Below, in pieces: positions 43,697-56,180 of a stretch of 62,305 nt of DNA. The DNA is from Phytophthora quininea (Eukaryota > Oomycota > Peronosporomycetes > Peronosporales > Peronosporaceae). The position numbers and the translations under genes were made by a program. The stretch is taken from positions 1-62,305 of the forward strand of contig JAAVTG010000706.1 in assembly GCA_011947345.1 (NCBI GenBank), written 5' to 3'. A model generated the notes under the pieces. The model ran no database searches, was not told the origin of the DNA, and worked only from the letters and a program-made list of their open reading frames with translations. How positions within the stretch are numbered: the stretch's first letter is position 1; each line of letters opens with the position of its first letter.

Positions 43697-46600
43697 CTCC
43701 CACTCGACTCGTCAGCGACCACGATGCCCAACTTGGTCCTGAGCGCGTCGAACTGCGGCGCCGCGATTGGCTTCGTCATGGTGTCCGCCAGCATGTCGAG
43801 TGTCGAAACATACTGCAACACCACTTGACCGTCCTCGACCTTCTCGCGCACAAAGTGGTAGCGGATGTCGATGTGCTTGGTGCGCTTGTGGAACTCGGGG
43901 TTCTTGGCCAACGCGATGGAGCCTTGGTTGTCCTCGTAGATCTTCACCGCTTCATCGCTTGCCATCTCGCCCAGCTCGCACAGAAACACCTTGAGCCACA
44001 CCGCCTCCTGCGTTGCCTCCGACAGCGCCATGTACTCGGCCTCCGTCGACGAGAGCGCCACCGTGCGCTGCTTCTTGCTCCGCCAGCTGATGCATCCGCC
44101 GTTCATCATGAACGCGTAGCCGCTCGTACTCCGTCGAGACTCGATGTCGCCGGCCCAGTCTGCATCCGAGTAGCCTTGCAGTCCGTCACCGCTGCTCGCT
44201 TGAAACACGAGGCCGTGCGTCTTCGTGCCTCGGATGTAGCGGAAGACCCTCTTGAGCGCCTGCCAGTGTGTCGGACAGGGGTCCGCTGCGAACTGGCTCA
44301 GCACTCCCACTGCCGCTGCGAGGTCCGGACGAGTACCAACCATGAGGTACATGAGGCAGCCCACGGCGTTCCGGTACGGAACATTCGCCATGGTCTCGCC
44401 GTGCTTGCAACCTCCTTCGCACATGGCCTTGGTCAGCTTCAGACCCGGATCCTGCGGCGTCTTCACAGGGTTGCTCTCATCCATCTTGAACTTCTCGAGG
44501 ATGTCCTTCGCGAACTTGGTCTGCCGCACTGACACCTTCCCAGTCGCCACATCTTGCTCGATCTCCATACCGAGGAAGTACTTGAGCTGGCCCATGTCAG
44601 TCATCTCGAAGCGGTCACTCAGCGCCTGCTTCGTGTCCTTCAGCATCCAGTCGCTGCTGCTCGCGAGGACCAGATCGTCCACGTACAGCGCCACGAACAT
44701 CATGTCGTGACCGTCCCGCTTCAGGTAGATGCAGTGGTCGGACTCGCACTTCTTGAACCCGAGCTTCAGCATGAACTCGTCGATCGTCTTGTTCCACATC
44801 CGCGGCGACTGCTTCAGGCCGTACAGCGAACGCTTGAGCCTGCACACGTAGTCGGGTCGATCTCCGTCCACGTATCCGTCCGGCTTCGCCATGTAGATGT
44901 CCTCGTCCAGCAAGCCGTTGAGGAACGCGGTCTTCACATCCATCTGATGCACCGTGAGCTTGTACTTGGCCGCCAGACTGAGCAGCACACGGATCGACGT
45001 GAACTTGGCCACCGGCGCGAACGTCTCGTCGTAGTCGATGCCGTACTTCTGCGAGAATCCCTTCGCCACCAGTCGCGCCTTGAACCGCTCGATCTCTCCA
45101 GACTGGTTCTCCTTCACGCGGAACACCCATCTGCAGCCGATCGCCTTGCGTCCCTTCGGCAATGGCACCAGGATCCACGTCTCGTTCTTGCGGAGCGACT
45201 CCACCTCCGAGTCGCACGCTTCCTTCCACTTGTCTGCGTCGCTGGATTCCATCGCCGACTTGAACGTCGTCGGCATCTCTCCCACTGAATCCACGACGTA
45301 CGCAGCCTCGAAGTCTTCCTTCGCTTGAGCTGCGGCAGACATCTCGTCCAGCGGCTGCTGTCGACGCGGCACCACATACCGCTTGGCGCTCGGGATCTCC
45401 ACTGCTTCCTCGAGCGACTGTGTGCGCGGGTGTCGCTTGCTGCCGGGCTCAAAGTCTTGATTCCGCGCAGCTTCTTCTTCGTTCTCATCCGATCCGGACC
45501 GAGCCCCTCATCCGTGGTGTCTTCGTCATCATCTGTCGGAAGACCCACCACCATCTCCTTCGAAGCGTAGTCGCGTCTCCCACCGTCGAAGACGTCTTCC
45601 ATGAACTGCGCGTCGCGGCTCACCAACACGCGACCACTCTCGATCTCCTCGAACCGATACGCCTTCTCGTGCTCCGAGTACCCGAGGAAACGACAGCGCA
45701 CCGACCGAGCGTCGAACTTCGATCGCTTCTCCTTCGGCACGTGCACGTACGCGTGGCACCCGAACACCTTGAGGTTCGCCAGCAAAGGCTTCTTGCCGGT
45801 CCAAACGTGGTGCGGCGACTTGTCGTGGCTGATGGCGCGCGTCGGACACCGGTTGCGGAGGAACGTGGCCGTCATCACCGCTTCTCCCCAGTATTCCTTC
45901 GACAACCCGGCGTGTTCCAGCATGCAACGCGCACACTCCACCAGCGTCCGGTTCATCCGCTCCGCCACTCCGTTCAGCTGAGGCGTGTACGGCGGCGTGA
46001 ACTTCTGCTCGATGCCGCGATCCGCACACAACTTGGCCATCGTACCCGAAGTGTACTCGCCGCCGTTGTCACTCCGGAGCGTCTTCACTCGCTTGCCGGA
46101 CTGCGTCTCAGCCAACGCGACGAACGCAGCGAACTTGGCAGCCACCTCCGACTTGTTCCGAAGCAGGTACACCACACAGAAGTGCGACTTGTCATCGATG
46201 AACGTGACGAAGTAGCGCTTGCCTCCGAACGTCGCCGTCTGCATCGGACCGCACACATCGCTGTGGACCACTTCCAGCACTTGCTTCGCACGGTTCGGCG
46301 ACGACTTCATGAAGCTCACTCGCGTTTGCTTGCCGAGTGCGCATCCGTCGCACACCTCCCACTGCTTCACCGACGTCATGGGGATGCCAGTGCCGTAGCC
46401 CTTCTTCACGATGGCGTCGAGACCGCCATGGCCGATGTGACCAAGTCGAAGGTGCCAGAGGTACGACGTGGTGTCCCCTTGGCGATCCTTCGAGCTTGCC
46501 GCATTGGCCTCGTCAGCAGGCGTCCTCGGTGTCATGCAGAGTTTGAACAGTCCCTTTCCCTCACGAGCGCCGAGCTTCCACTTGACACCCTTCGTTTCCG

Positions 46601-47744
46601 CGAAGCACCCGTCGCTCTCGAAGGTCACTGGCCCAACGTCCTTGGTGAAGCGGCCGACTGAGAACAGGTTGCGCGATAGCTTCGGGATGTGCCACACACC
46701 CGTGAGCACACCCTTCTTCATGCCGCGCGGAGTCTTCATCGACATCACGATGTCGCCGCTTCCCACTGCCTGCACCACACCGTCGTCCGCCAGATGCACG
46801 TCCACCGGAGAGATCTTCTTGTAGTTCTTCATGTACTCCTTCGAGTACGTCATGTGCTGCGTCGCACCCGAGTCGACCAGCCACATGCCACTCGGCTTGG
46901 AGGCACCCGCGTCGCCACCAACCGAGAAGAGGAAGTCGCCAGAGTCGTCTTCACACTGCGCGACGTTCGCTCGTTGCGGCCTCTGCCGCTCCCCGTTCTC
47001 GCGGATCCGCACCGGACACTTGGCGATCCAATGTCCATGCTCGCCGCAGTAATGACAGGCGCTCGTCCTCTGCGCTTGCGCCTGCCGTCCCTTGCGCTTC
47101 CCGTTGTCGCTTGTCATGAACGCTTGACCTTGAGCGTGCGCGGTTCCGTCAGCACCGCCACCTTGTTCCTTGCGCTTCATGTCCTCGTGTAGGAGCCGAG
47201 ACGTCACGAGCTCCCACGTCAGCGTGTCGGAACGCGATTCCAACGCCGTAATGAGGAACTGGTACGACTCGCTCAGACTGGCAAGAAGCGTGATCACCAA
47301 GTCGTCCTCGCTGACTGCAGCGCCGACCGCGTCGAGCTGCTCCGCCAGCGTCTTGAGCTTGTTGATGTGCTCCAGCACATCATCACCTTCGTCCATCGTC
47401 GTAGTGAAGAACCGTCGACGAAGAAAGAGCTTGTTCGCCAGGCTCTTCTTCTCGAAGTGTCTTTCCAGTCTTGACCATGCATCATGCGCGTCCTTCGCCG
47501 ACCGCACCAGCGGCAGCTGCGAGTCCTCCATCGCGAGACAGACGATCGCCAGCGCCTTGCGCGACTTCTTGCGAAACATCGCTTGATCCGCCGCGGTCTG
47601 GCACTGCTCGAGCTTCACTTCCCCACTCGTCACTTCCCACAGTTCGCGCTCCTCGAGCACCATCTGCATCTTGAACTTCCATGTGTGGAAGTTGGTTCCG
47701 TCGAACTTGTTGATGCGGGCGGTCGCGGTCGGGGCGGCGTCCAT
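43651..47744 (-). CDS. gag-pol: Copia gag-pol polyprotein
   Basis: Gag of the UBN2 type (INKFDGTNFHTWKFKMQMVL), zinc knuckle CHYCGEHGHWIAKC, protease WLVDSGATQHMTY, GAG-pre-integrase HLRLGHIGHGGLDAI, integrase HSDVCGPMQTATFGG with SDNGGEYTSGTM, RT WVFRVKENQSGEIERFKARL and YVDDLVLASS, and RNase H TKHIDIRYHFVREKVEDGQ. The start is at MDAAPTATA (47744); an in-frame Met at 47795 overlaps the primer site. One frame shift near 45463 (between RGIK and FEPGSKRHPRTQSLEE) is the only break in about 1,360 codons. The frame ends at 43651, inside the 3' LTR, so the last 15 codons are LTR-derived. Confidence 0.93.
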
Positions 47745-47797
47745 GGCGAAGGCGTAGTCGGGGTCTTGGTCAGGGAAGACGGGGCTTGGGCTCATAA

Positions 47798-48187
47798 CCA
47801 AAAGGAAGAGCACTTGAGCAGTAGTTGGCAAAATGCAAAGTGATTCGATTCAGGTCCTTAGTTCGCAACCGCGTGCTACCTCTAAGCCTGCTACTGGGTA
47901 TCCTTTACTGGATACACCCTACTGGATTCTCTACTGGATACACAGTTACCTTACCCAATCAGAGAACGCCACGTCGATGCCCATCCTGTACCTACAATCT
48001 TGCACCCACAATAGGTACCCACAATCCTGTACCCACAATCATGGCGTAATCACTGTGACGTAAACACCGTCCGTAATCACAGGAATGATTGCGGTACCAC
48101 ACAGTGAAGGTCACGCCGACCTCACTGATGACGCGTCCACGTCACACGGTCGCTTGGCGAGGCGTCGTCACATCACTCTTGACAACA
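47798..48187 (-). repeat. Copia 5' LTR
   Basis: Same sequence as 43308-43696 apart from the small tandem-repeat difference. Just inside it the minus strand reads TGGTTATGAGCCC, similar to an initiator-Met tRNA primer-binding site. Confidence 0.93.
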
Positions 48188-49332
48188 ATATCAACAATGT
48201 CAACAACATTCTACTATGGGGAGCAGCATCCAGAAGCCGTTAGATGCTGTAAATGCATAAAGATATTATATTACGCTAGCTGGGCTCGACAACAATACGT
48301 CTACCGTGAAGCTGCTCAAGAAAAACATACATCTGCAGAACGTTTATTTTTTAATTTCAACATAGGTAATACTTTTTCTGCTAGCATGTTTGTTTGCATG
48401 CGATTAACAGGTTATAGTTTTGTAACATTTTTCTGACTCACCACCTTTATGTAACTACATCCTTTAAGAGAGGTGAAATTATCTTTATCAAAGACTTCAC
48501 AATATTAACTAAGCTGCTCAGAAGTTTCTAGAATAAAATTTGATTAGCCATTCATTGAAGGTGGGTTTTTGTTATCGCCGGATAAACAAATTGCGTACTT
48601 GCAGTCAAGTGGCATTCTGCAAATTTTGCGTGTCAATTACATAAAAAAATCCCTAAATTTCAGCATTACGACTAGTAGTTTCCAGCTTACACAATTGAAG
48701 GTTTTAGAATGCAAGTACAATCTTTCTATAGTAAAAAATGGGTTGAGCGGGCTTACTCGTGGAATTAGTATTGTAAGCAACTGGTTATGCATGTTTTAGG
48801 TTGCAGTGAATCTGTCTAATTTGGTTACACGATATTTACGGAACGTTGGCTAAGTTACTGATGATTAGACGAGCAGGAGAATTGGGTGAGTGGTGAGCAA
48901 TAGTGATTGGATGCATTGCATAATCTTCGCGTGATTTGGTGAGACAGGCACTACTTAACCGCTTAAATTGATGCACCCAATGGTTGATATAACCAGAGAT
49001 TGGGAGTACTGACACTTTTTTCCTGTTAATGGCACAAGTATTTCAGAGTGCTGTATGGGATTAATGTTTAACATAGTAGCTCCGCAGGAGGCTTCACCAT
49101 TACCAAGTACAAGCACTATAGCACCTTTTGACCTACCGTCAATCGACCACCTCAGCGAGTTGTGGATAGTCTATCGAGCTGACAGCGCTTCCACCGTAAA
49201 CTTCCATGCGCTTAATCTTAGCGCGATTTTGCTTTAGCAGGACCTGCATTTCCGCTCGTTCATTGTGCGTACGAGTACGACGCAAACTCATGATCAGACT
49301 GCCTGTAGAGAAGATGCGTTCCTGGAACTTAT
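48188..49332. other. AT-rich stretch without recognisable gene
   Basis: Stops are frequent in every frame, and short frames such as that at 48089-48436 begin inside the Copia LTR and end in AT-rich sequence. Nothing supports a gene or an RNA. Confidence 0.5.
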
Positions 49333-51640
49333 TTGGAGGAATCTGACCGCTCGATCGCCGAAGACCCCGAGGTGAAGGCACCACTCAATGCTGCCAAGCC
49401 GATAACTGACCAGGAACCTGCACCTTCTCGAGACGAAGCTGGAGTGTGTTTCCATGAAGGTGGTGAGGTGTTCGCGGAAGAAGTCCAGAACCAGATGGCG
49501 GTCTTGCCAGAGGTGACTGTGACCACGGAAGAGGTCACTATCGACGACATTCAGGTGGGCGATCGAGCGATGACCACTCTAGAAGAGATCGAGCGGTTGA
49601 AGCAGATCGTCTGGCGCTACAAACACCTCTTGATTGGGAAGGAAAACGCTTTCCCTCCTGCACCGCGTGGTGCAATCTGCGACATCGACGTGGGAGACGC
49701 GAAGCTGGACGCTCAGCGTGTCCGCAAGGTCACGCCACAGTACCGCGAGAAGCTCTCCGACTTGACTAAGGGCTTGCTCTTAGCGAAGATCATCCAGCCG
49801 TCGACCCTTCCCCCTGTGGGCTTCGCCGATCGTGGTCATCATCAAGAGGAACGGCGTGGACATCCGGCTCTGTATAGATTACCAGCTTGTCAACGGCCTG
49901 ACACGCTTGATGGTGTATCCGATGCCACTAATCAACGATCAACTTGAGGATTTGGACAAGGTGCTGTGGTACTGCTTGCTGGATATGGCAAGCGGTTTCT
50001 GGGTGGTCGCAATGACGGACCGTGCCCGCTTGATCTCGGCGTTCATCACTCTCTTCGGGCTGCTCAAGTGGCTTCGCATGCCATTCGGGCTGAAGAACAT
50101 GCCGCAGATCTACCAGCGGCTGCTCGACAACGCGTTGTACGGCTACCTTCGGATCGCACCTGGTCAGGACTTGTCGGAGCCCGTCGACCTCTTCAAAGTT
50201 GGAGAACCGGGGCAGATCAGAATCCTTCCGTACTGGGCCGTCGGTCGTACATCAACGACATCTCGGTAAAGGCTGGATCCTGGGGCTCGCTGTGGGAGAA
50301 GGTCGAGCACCTGTTGAAGACTTGCGATGATTTGAACTTGTCCATCAGCGCAGCGAAGAGCTTCTGGGGGTATCGCAAGGTTGACTATCTTGTGTCGGAG
50401 GATGGCCTAGGGACACATCCGAGGGATCTGGAGTCCTTGGCCAACTTGCCGTTTTTGAGGTCGTTGAAGGCGATGCAGTCATTCCTCGGCAGTCCCAACT
50501 ACTACAACCGCTCCATCTAGGATTTCGCCATCTATACCGCGGTCTTGTAGGAGCTGCGTGAGTCGGATTTCCACGAGATCAAGCGGCGACTTAAGCTCGA
50601 GACTGCGGACGTTGCGACTGGGGGCCAACAAAGGAGGAAGACGACAAGTGGGCTCGTGCCCAGGTCGCCTTCGCCATGCTGAAGAACAAATTGATAACGG
50701 CTTTAGTCCTGAGGCGCTTTGATCCAGATCGTACCCCAGTCGTCGTGGTTTACGCGAATAAGTGGGTAATCTCGGCCGTATTGATGCAGGAACATGACGT
50801 CGTGTATATGCCGGTCACCTTCACCAGTCGTACGCTGAGCCCAACAAGCTGAATACGGGACCGTCGACATGGAAGCCCTCGCGCTCCTGCTATATTTTGT
50901 TGGTCACCAGGTCGATCAAAGTTTTGACTCGACACTGGACACTGGTTTGGTTCGTGAAATCCTCCGGATTCCTGCGCAGACTGGGTCGCTGGGCCGCGAT
51001 GCTGTCACCTTGGACGTTGGAGATCGTCAGATGCATAAAGGGCGAAGACGAAATCTTGGGCACGATCGCTGCAAGCATTACGTCCCGGGAGAATGTCGAC
51101 TCGATTCTGGCCTCCATCTCTCCGAGGAAGCAGCCGCGGGGGTAGTCACCGTGATCCCACCTACGGTTGAACCTAGCGAGGAGTTGATAGTTGTCAGCTT
51201 CGATAGATCAGCTCGTGTGACTCGATCGCGAAGCTGGTTGTCCCCGAGACCGTGCAGCAAGACTTCCTGTATCACTACCATGTTAGTGTGGAGGGCGATC
51301 ATCAGGGGATTGGCAAGACTTACCAGCGGTCCCGAGCACATATTCACTGGCGTGGCCTGTTTTGAAGTGTGCAATGCTTTGTGGGAGAGTGTACAAATTG
51401 TGAGACCGGGATGAGACACCCTCTCCTACAGGGAGAGTTATCAGGGAATGTACAAGCAACGTACCCGTTCCAGATCGTTGCGATGGACCACATTCCGTAG
51501 CAGCCAAGGTCGCACAAGGGCAACACGGAGCTTCTCATCCGGGTAGATCTGCTCACGGGATACGTTATCGCCAAGGAAAGCACGTCCAGGACAGCGCAAA
51601 CCATCGCCGAGAATTGAGAGGAGTGTGTTCTGACGCTTTA
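49333..51640 (+). pseudogene. pol: Gypsy-C pol remnant
   Basis: A third, more decayed Gypsy family on plus. Seen: TLEEIERLKQIVWRYKHLLI, DAQRVRKVTPQYREKLSDL, VIIKRNGVDIRLCIDYQLVN, YPMPLINDQLEDLD followed by CLLDMASGFWVVAMT (RT), YINDISVKAGSWGSLWEKVE, YLVSEDGLGTHPRDLE, SFLGSPNYYNRSI, RFDPDRTPVVVVYANKWVIS (RNase H) and RRLGRWAAMLSPWTLEIVRC. Integrase pieces FQIVAMDHIP and LLIRVDLLTGYVIAKESTSR carry several stops. At least eight lesions are visible. It fades out near 51640. Confidence 0.8.
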
Positions 51641-51959
51641 GTCCTAGCGAAGTGTGGTGTTGGAGAAACCACAAAATCGTCAAGTTTGGCTTCCTCACAA
51701 TACATACAACAAATTCACCGAGTCTAAGGCCGGCGACTCTGTGTGGCCTGCGCTATGGTTGTCCCTTCGCGATTCGGCCCTTCCGGGACAGCGGTGGAAT
51801 TGCTCCGCAGTCGCCAGCTACCAATCTCTCCAGAGGCCTGCCTGAGCTTAGCAGCCTCCATTCCTCAACCCTGTAACCTCACACCAAAGGATGGACGTCG
51901 GCGCGCGAGCGCTTTTACAGGTCACCGAGCGCAGCGTACGCTCAACTAGAAGATTAACG

Positions 51960-52830
51960 ACGTTCTGGGTTAGAGACCCGTCGACTCGCCAAGTTGGCGA
52001 GATTTGTCTTCGCTGGTAGCGAGAAATGCCCTTCCCCGGGCCGACCTTAACTCTTGGCGCTACCAGTCGCTTCCCCTACAAGCTATGCCTCTCGGGGAAC
52101 GACGGCAGGCATCCAATCCGTGCAGGGACTTGCCGGAAGAGTGTGCACTTGTCTAGGACTTGGAAAATTCTGCTCTCTTAGTTATGTCGTAGTCTTTTGT
52201 GGAAACTCTAAGGGGTTTCCGTTTCCTATCCTTCCTATACAAATATGCAATAAAATGGTCCGTTACTACTCCTACCTTGCCGCGGTGACCTCTGCCACAA
52301 CGGATCTTCGCACCCTGCGACCCTTCGTGGCCAAAGATCTTGGGCTCGCTAAGTCGAGATCAAGTCTCTCGCCAGGTCGAAGTTGACCCTTCGCCAAGTC
52401 TGGCCATACTCGACTGGACTTCGCTGAGTCGGATGAGACCGACTCGCTGAGTCTTCTTGCGCACTCGCCAACTGTGTACCACATAGTTCGCTGACTTAGT
52501 GGCTGTTAGCCTGAGCCATGGCATATGCCAGAACAGAGGATTTGCTACACTACAGAAGCCATTGTCGAGTTCAGCCTATCTTGGACGACCTGCAAGGACA
52601 ATCACAACCAGTAATTAGCAAGCTAATAACAGCACCACTGTTTTGACTGGCTGCCACGCACACTCTCCAACTTGACGGTGCAGCAGCAGCCAGCTTTTTC
52701 CCGCTCGGACCTTTCCGTCCCTGCGCTTCACTGTGTTAAGACTTGTCGCGCACTGTGGGTCCCCTACGCGGGTCGGGTAGCTGTCTGTCGCGTTTGGTGA
52801 GAGGGGATTAGGAACACTAGTCACCGGTAG
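51960..52830. repeat. Probable LTR or LTR-like sequence between Gypsy-C and Gypsy-D
   Basis: Non-coding, with a TATACAAATATGCAATAAAAT stretch near 52240 that looks like an LTR promoter/polyadenylation region. A spaced motif TCGCYRAGTC recurs from 52345 to 52475, there is an inverted repeat CTCGCCAAGTTGGCGAG near 51973, and a palindrome GGCATATGCC near 52518. It could be the 3' LTR of Gypsy-D or of Gypsy-C; boundaries were not found. Confidence 0.4.
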
Positions 52831-53145
52831 CCTCCAAGAACGGTCGATAGGAACGCTCGAGTAAATGAAAACCTTCTTAGTTAGACTTTAAAACCTTCTT
52901 CTTGTCCTTGTAGGTCTTGGTCTTCGATACTCAAACGCTCTTCAAAGCCGACTTGGGGGCCGTAGGGAAATGCACAACTAGGGTCGGCTCGGTGCAGCTT
53001 GCGAGGGCGGGCTACTTGATTCTCTGGCTCATACCTTGCTCCAGCCGCCATGCTCACTGCGCCTGCCGCCAATACATAGATTCTCTGTCCACTTGGACCT
53101 TCACCTGGTCCTTACAAGCGTCCACCTCCTTGGCTACGCCAGGAA

Positions 53146-54390
53146 TCAGCTGCTGCAGTCCTCTCGGGCACCTGCTCGACTGAAAGCTGAACCGTTCCAC
53201 GGAACGGTGGGGTTCCCTGGGCCACGGTTGAGGTATCCTGTTGCTTGATCCACGCGCCGCGGTGCGGGACATCCTCCCCGACTCGGGTTCTGACGTCCCC
53301 GCAGAACCTCAGTGTTGCTCGAGTATTCACGTTCCAGCTCCTGCACAACCTGTCGAGATCGACGCAACTCCGCCTGGATTGCCACGGGCGACCTCATTTC
53401 TCGCATCACTGGAGCCGTCCTTACCGAAGGGGCAGGGACTCTGGCAGTCGCTCGTCGACCGTTCTTCCTTCCACTCGCCCTTGCACTAGTCCTTGCTGGT
53501 CGACACGGCACGGTCGACTGTTCCAGTCCGCTCGAAATGGCAGCTTCGCCTGCTGCTCTATGGTCGAAACCTGCGCGAATGTGACTCCAGCCACGGCTAG
53601 CTACATTGTAGGGTGACATCTGCCGCAGTTCCTGGAAGACACCGACCTGTGCCAGCCAGTACAATCCCACCACGACCAGGACGCCGATTGCTGTGACGTC
53701 CTGCACCCACGAGCCCCACTCGAACACTCGACTGAGCACATTCAGACCGAACAGCACGAGCAGAGCACCTTGCCATCCACGGAGCACAACTTCTAGTACA
53801 CGTAGAACGGTCAAGGGTAGGTAAAAGACGACCGCACAGACTAAGGCCACCAGCCAGAACGCTCCTAAGACCATGCCTTCAGCGCGTCTGTAAGACGCTA
53901 CCGTGGCCCGGAGTGTTCCACGCCCGTATCGCAATGACGAGCCCCACAACGCTTGAACCGTGTCGGGCAGGTAAATGCACCAGAATTCGTGAAGCAGATC
54001 CCAATACTTGTATGCTAGTACTCCATACAAACCGTAGTCGTCCAGTCCAGCGTCAACGACTTCCATCGGTACCGAGAACGCAGCATCGAAGAGCGTCCAT
54101 AGGTAGTCTCCTGGCGGCAACTCTCTGATGCCCTCGTCCTTCGCAACACAGATGTAGCCTTCCAAGATCCTGGCCGCCAGCTGCATGTGAAGCGTTCCAA
54201 CGGCAACGGTGTTCGACACTACTCGTAGTCCGATGTTGCGTAGAGGAGCAGTAGTCACCCACACGAGGACCGTTCCACCTACCAGCACGGCATACACGGG
54301 GTACAACTCGGGCCGACGGGCCCGATCCAGCAGTGACTCAGGTACCAGGAGTTGCTCCAGCGGCGACGTCGGAGCAGAAGGTGGCTCCAT
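53146..54390 (-). CDS. Four-helix membrane protein within Gypsy-D, unidentified
   Basis: 415 residues from MEPPSAPTS. Hydrophobic segments lie at about 31-49 (YPVYAVLVGGTVLVWVTTA), 173-200 (MVLGAFWLVALVCAVVFYLP), 206-222 and 232-251 (VTAIGVLVVVGLYWLAQVGV). Between the first and second is a 120-residue loop with Trp/Tyr-rich stretches (YKYWDLLHEFWCIYLPD). The C-terminal part is basic, then a short coil (SRQVVQELEREYSSN). Downstream, shifted frames continue with GLQQLIPGVAKEVDACKDQV, so the original C-terminus may extend to about 52881. It sits where some Gypsy lineages have an envelope-like gene, but I see no signal peptide or cleavage-site features to support that. No family was recognised. 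Confidence 0.6.
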   Translation of the reverse strand: MEPPSAPTSPLEQLLVPESLLDRARRPELYPVYAVLVGGTVLVWVTTAPLRNIGLRVVSNTVAVGTLHMQLAARILEGYICVAKDEGIRELPPGDYLWTLFDAAFSVPMEVVDAGLDDYGLYGVLAYKYWDLLHEFWCIYLPDTVQALWGSSLRYGRGTLRATVASYRRAEGMVLGAFWLVALVCAVVFYLPLTVLRVLEVVLRGWQGALLVLFGLNVLSRVFEWGSWVQDVTAIGVLVVVGLYWLAQVGVFQELRQMSPYNVASRGWSHIRAGFDHRAAGEAAISSGLEQSTVPCRPARTSARASGRKNGRRATARVPAPSVRTAPVMREMRSPVAIQAELRRSRQVVQELEREYSSNTEVLRGRQNPSRGGCPAPRRVDQATGYLNRGPGNPTVPWNGSAFSRAGAREDCSS

Positions 54391-54542
54391 TACCACCCTG
54401 GCCTCTCTCCTAACTTGTTTCGCTAAGTGAAAGTCACGCCCTTGGCTGCTCTTTCCAGTAGTAGTCCGTTCCCATCTTTCAGTCAGTCTTGTCGCCCACT
54501 ACGATCCCCACTATTCCCCTGTCTCTCGAGCTCACAACCAAG

Positions 54543-56180
54543 ATGGCGAAGAAGTCAGCGCCAGCTAAGTCTCCCGCGCGCTCCAAGGCCACTGCCAAGG
54601 GCAAACGCCGTCGCGAGGAGGAGGACGAGGCGAGAGGGGTGCGGGCGGCACAGCAGCAGTTCTGGGAGTCGCTTCGCTGTGTCTTCTTTGAGAACGCTAG
54701 TTCCACAGGGCTCGGGACGGCCGACGCCTTAGCTAAGGCCGTCCTGGACTTCGAGAGCACCGATGGGCTTTGGAACGGTCCGATCACTTTGGTCCCACCG
54801 CCCGCCGAGTCCTCGTATCGCCGCAAGTTTGAGCGGCACCCCGACTTCGATGTCCCGGACGACTTTGACCAGACTGAAGGCCTCGCACCACCGGCCAAGA
54901 AGCGGAAGACCTCGGCGGACACTGTTGTTGCTGCCGACAAAGCCACCTTCGGGTTTGAGTTGCCTTTAACGTCGACCCGAAGATCAGCGGCGATCTGAAG
55001 ACCGTCTTCGAGAAGGCCCGCGCTAAGAAGCGCCTTCCGTACCAGTTGGCGTACCCGTGGAACGGTGTGGAGCTCTGGTATGATCCCGCTGCTTACCCGG
55101 AGGTGTACTTGGAACACTGGCGCTTTGGAACAAGAATCGCGCCGTCTTCTGGCAGTGTTCTCTTCACCCGCCTCTCGCCAAGGAGGCCCAGGGAGCGTTC
55201 CGTAAGCAGAAGATGAATGTGAGACGAGCTCGCCTCCGCTTCATCAGTCTCTGCGTAGAGACTTGGGGACTGTTCGCGTTCCTGCGCCTGCTCGAAGAGG
55301 GGAACGATCAGCTGATGTGGCTTGGTGGGAAACCAGGTAAACGCAGTGTCGCGGCCAAGTCGAAGGAGTTCAAGGGCGACCCCGCGTTGGACCTGGCCGT
55401 GCTGTACACTACGGCGGAGCCTCGCTACCTTGCCAAGATCGAGGGCGCCTTGGACCCCAAGAAGATCGACTCGGACGGGTTTTCAAGCGTTCCGTCTCTG
55501 TTGTCTGTTTCGAGAGCACTGGACCCGGACACGGGCGTCGACGACCGGCTTTCTGATCGTGCCCTGGCTCGAGCCCGCCTCGACTTGGAAGCCCACAAGG
55601 AACATCCGTCTGCTTGGATTGACGATGAGATAGCCCAGAAGCTCCTCACGAATGACCGCATCGGGCGCGTGAAGGTCGAGGACAAGGTCTACAAGCCGAA
55701 GGTCCATCAGTTCGACGAGAACGAGCGTAAGACCCCGGTTACTCGATCTTCAAGCGCAAGGACGGTTCCTTCGCAGCCCTCGCTCCCAAGAACGGTGGGC
55801 GGGCCGACTTTGACTGGGAGATCCTTCCATCGACGACCGTTCCCGACGACGGCGACATCGAGGATGAAGACGAGGACGATAAGCCTAACGACGACTCCGC
55901 AAGCGAGGTCGCTCAGCAAGAGCTCTTCGGTGACGACGACGAAGCCGATGAAGGCGATGACGACGACCCCAAGGAAGCAGGAAAAGACGGCCAGGCAGGC
56001 GGCGACGACGACGGCGGAGGGGACTCGAAGGCCGGTCACGAACCTAAACGAGGGGAGCACCACCCCGACAGTGATCACGGCAAGGGACAGTCGAGCCCCA
56101 ACGATGACAAATTAGCGCCCTCCAAAGACAAATCCTCCAAGCCGAAGCCCTCGCCCAAGTCGAAGGCCAAGTCCTCGTGA
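54543..56180 (+). CDS. Antisense gene of Gypsy-D: basic N-terminus, globular middle, acidic tail
   Basis: About 546 residues if three breaks are ignored. The N-terminus is Lys/Ala/Arg-rich (MAKKSAPAKSPARSKATAKG), probably a nuclear or nucleic-acid-binding signal. The middle reads RLPYQLAYPWNGVELWYDPA, HWRFG then NKNRAVFWQCSLHPPLAKEA, LRFISLCVETWGLFAFLRLL, LDLAVLYTTAEPRYLAKIEG and HPSAWIDDEIAQKLL. The tail is Asp/Glu/Lys-rich with no stop until 56180. Breaks lie at about 54963 (TTT run), 55123 (GG run) and 55736; each is repaired by one more base. It points toward the integrase end and away from the membrane-protein gene. I do not recognise the fold; a capsid- or packaging-type role is only a guess. 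Confidence 0.65.

Larger units (their letters stand above)
43308..48187 (-). mobile_element. Ty1/Copia retrotransposon, nearly intact
   Basis: 4.9 kb with two LTRs of about 390 bp, a polypurine tract and one long gag-pol frame on minus, interrupted by a single shift. The LTRs are almost identical, so this is among the youngest insertions here. No target duplication is visible: left flank GTTCC, right flank ATATC. Confidence 0.95.

Noticed and set aside
43594..45288. Plus-strand frames of 312 and 244 codons opposite Copia RT/RNase H
   Set aside because: Same reason: mirror of an intact, recognisable sense frame.
45420..46661. Plus-strand frame of 413 codons opposite Copia gag-pol
   Set aside because: Falls entirely within integrase and gag coding of the Copia. 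Unlike the Gypsy-A antisense frame it does not extend into DNA lacking a sense frame. Treated as a shadow of GC-biased codons.
53146..54390. Reading the Gypsy-D membrane protein as a retroviral-type envelope
   Set aside because: Position is suggestive, but no signal peptide, protease site or fusion-type segment is visible and the helices are spread through the protein. Kept as unidentified.
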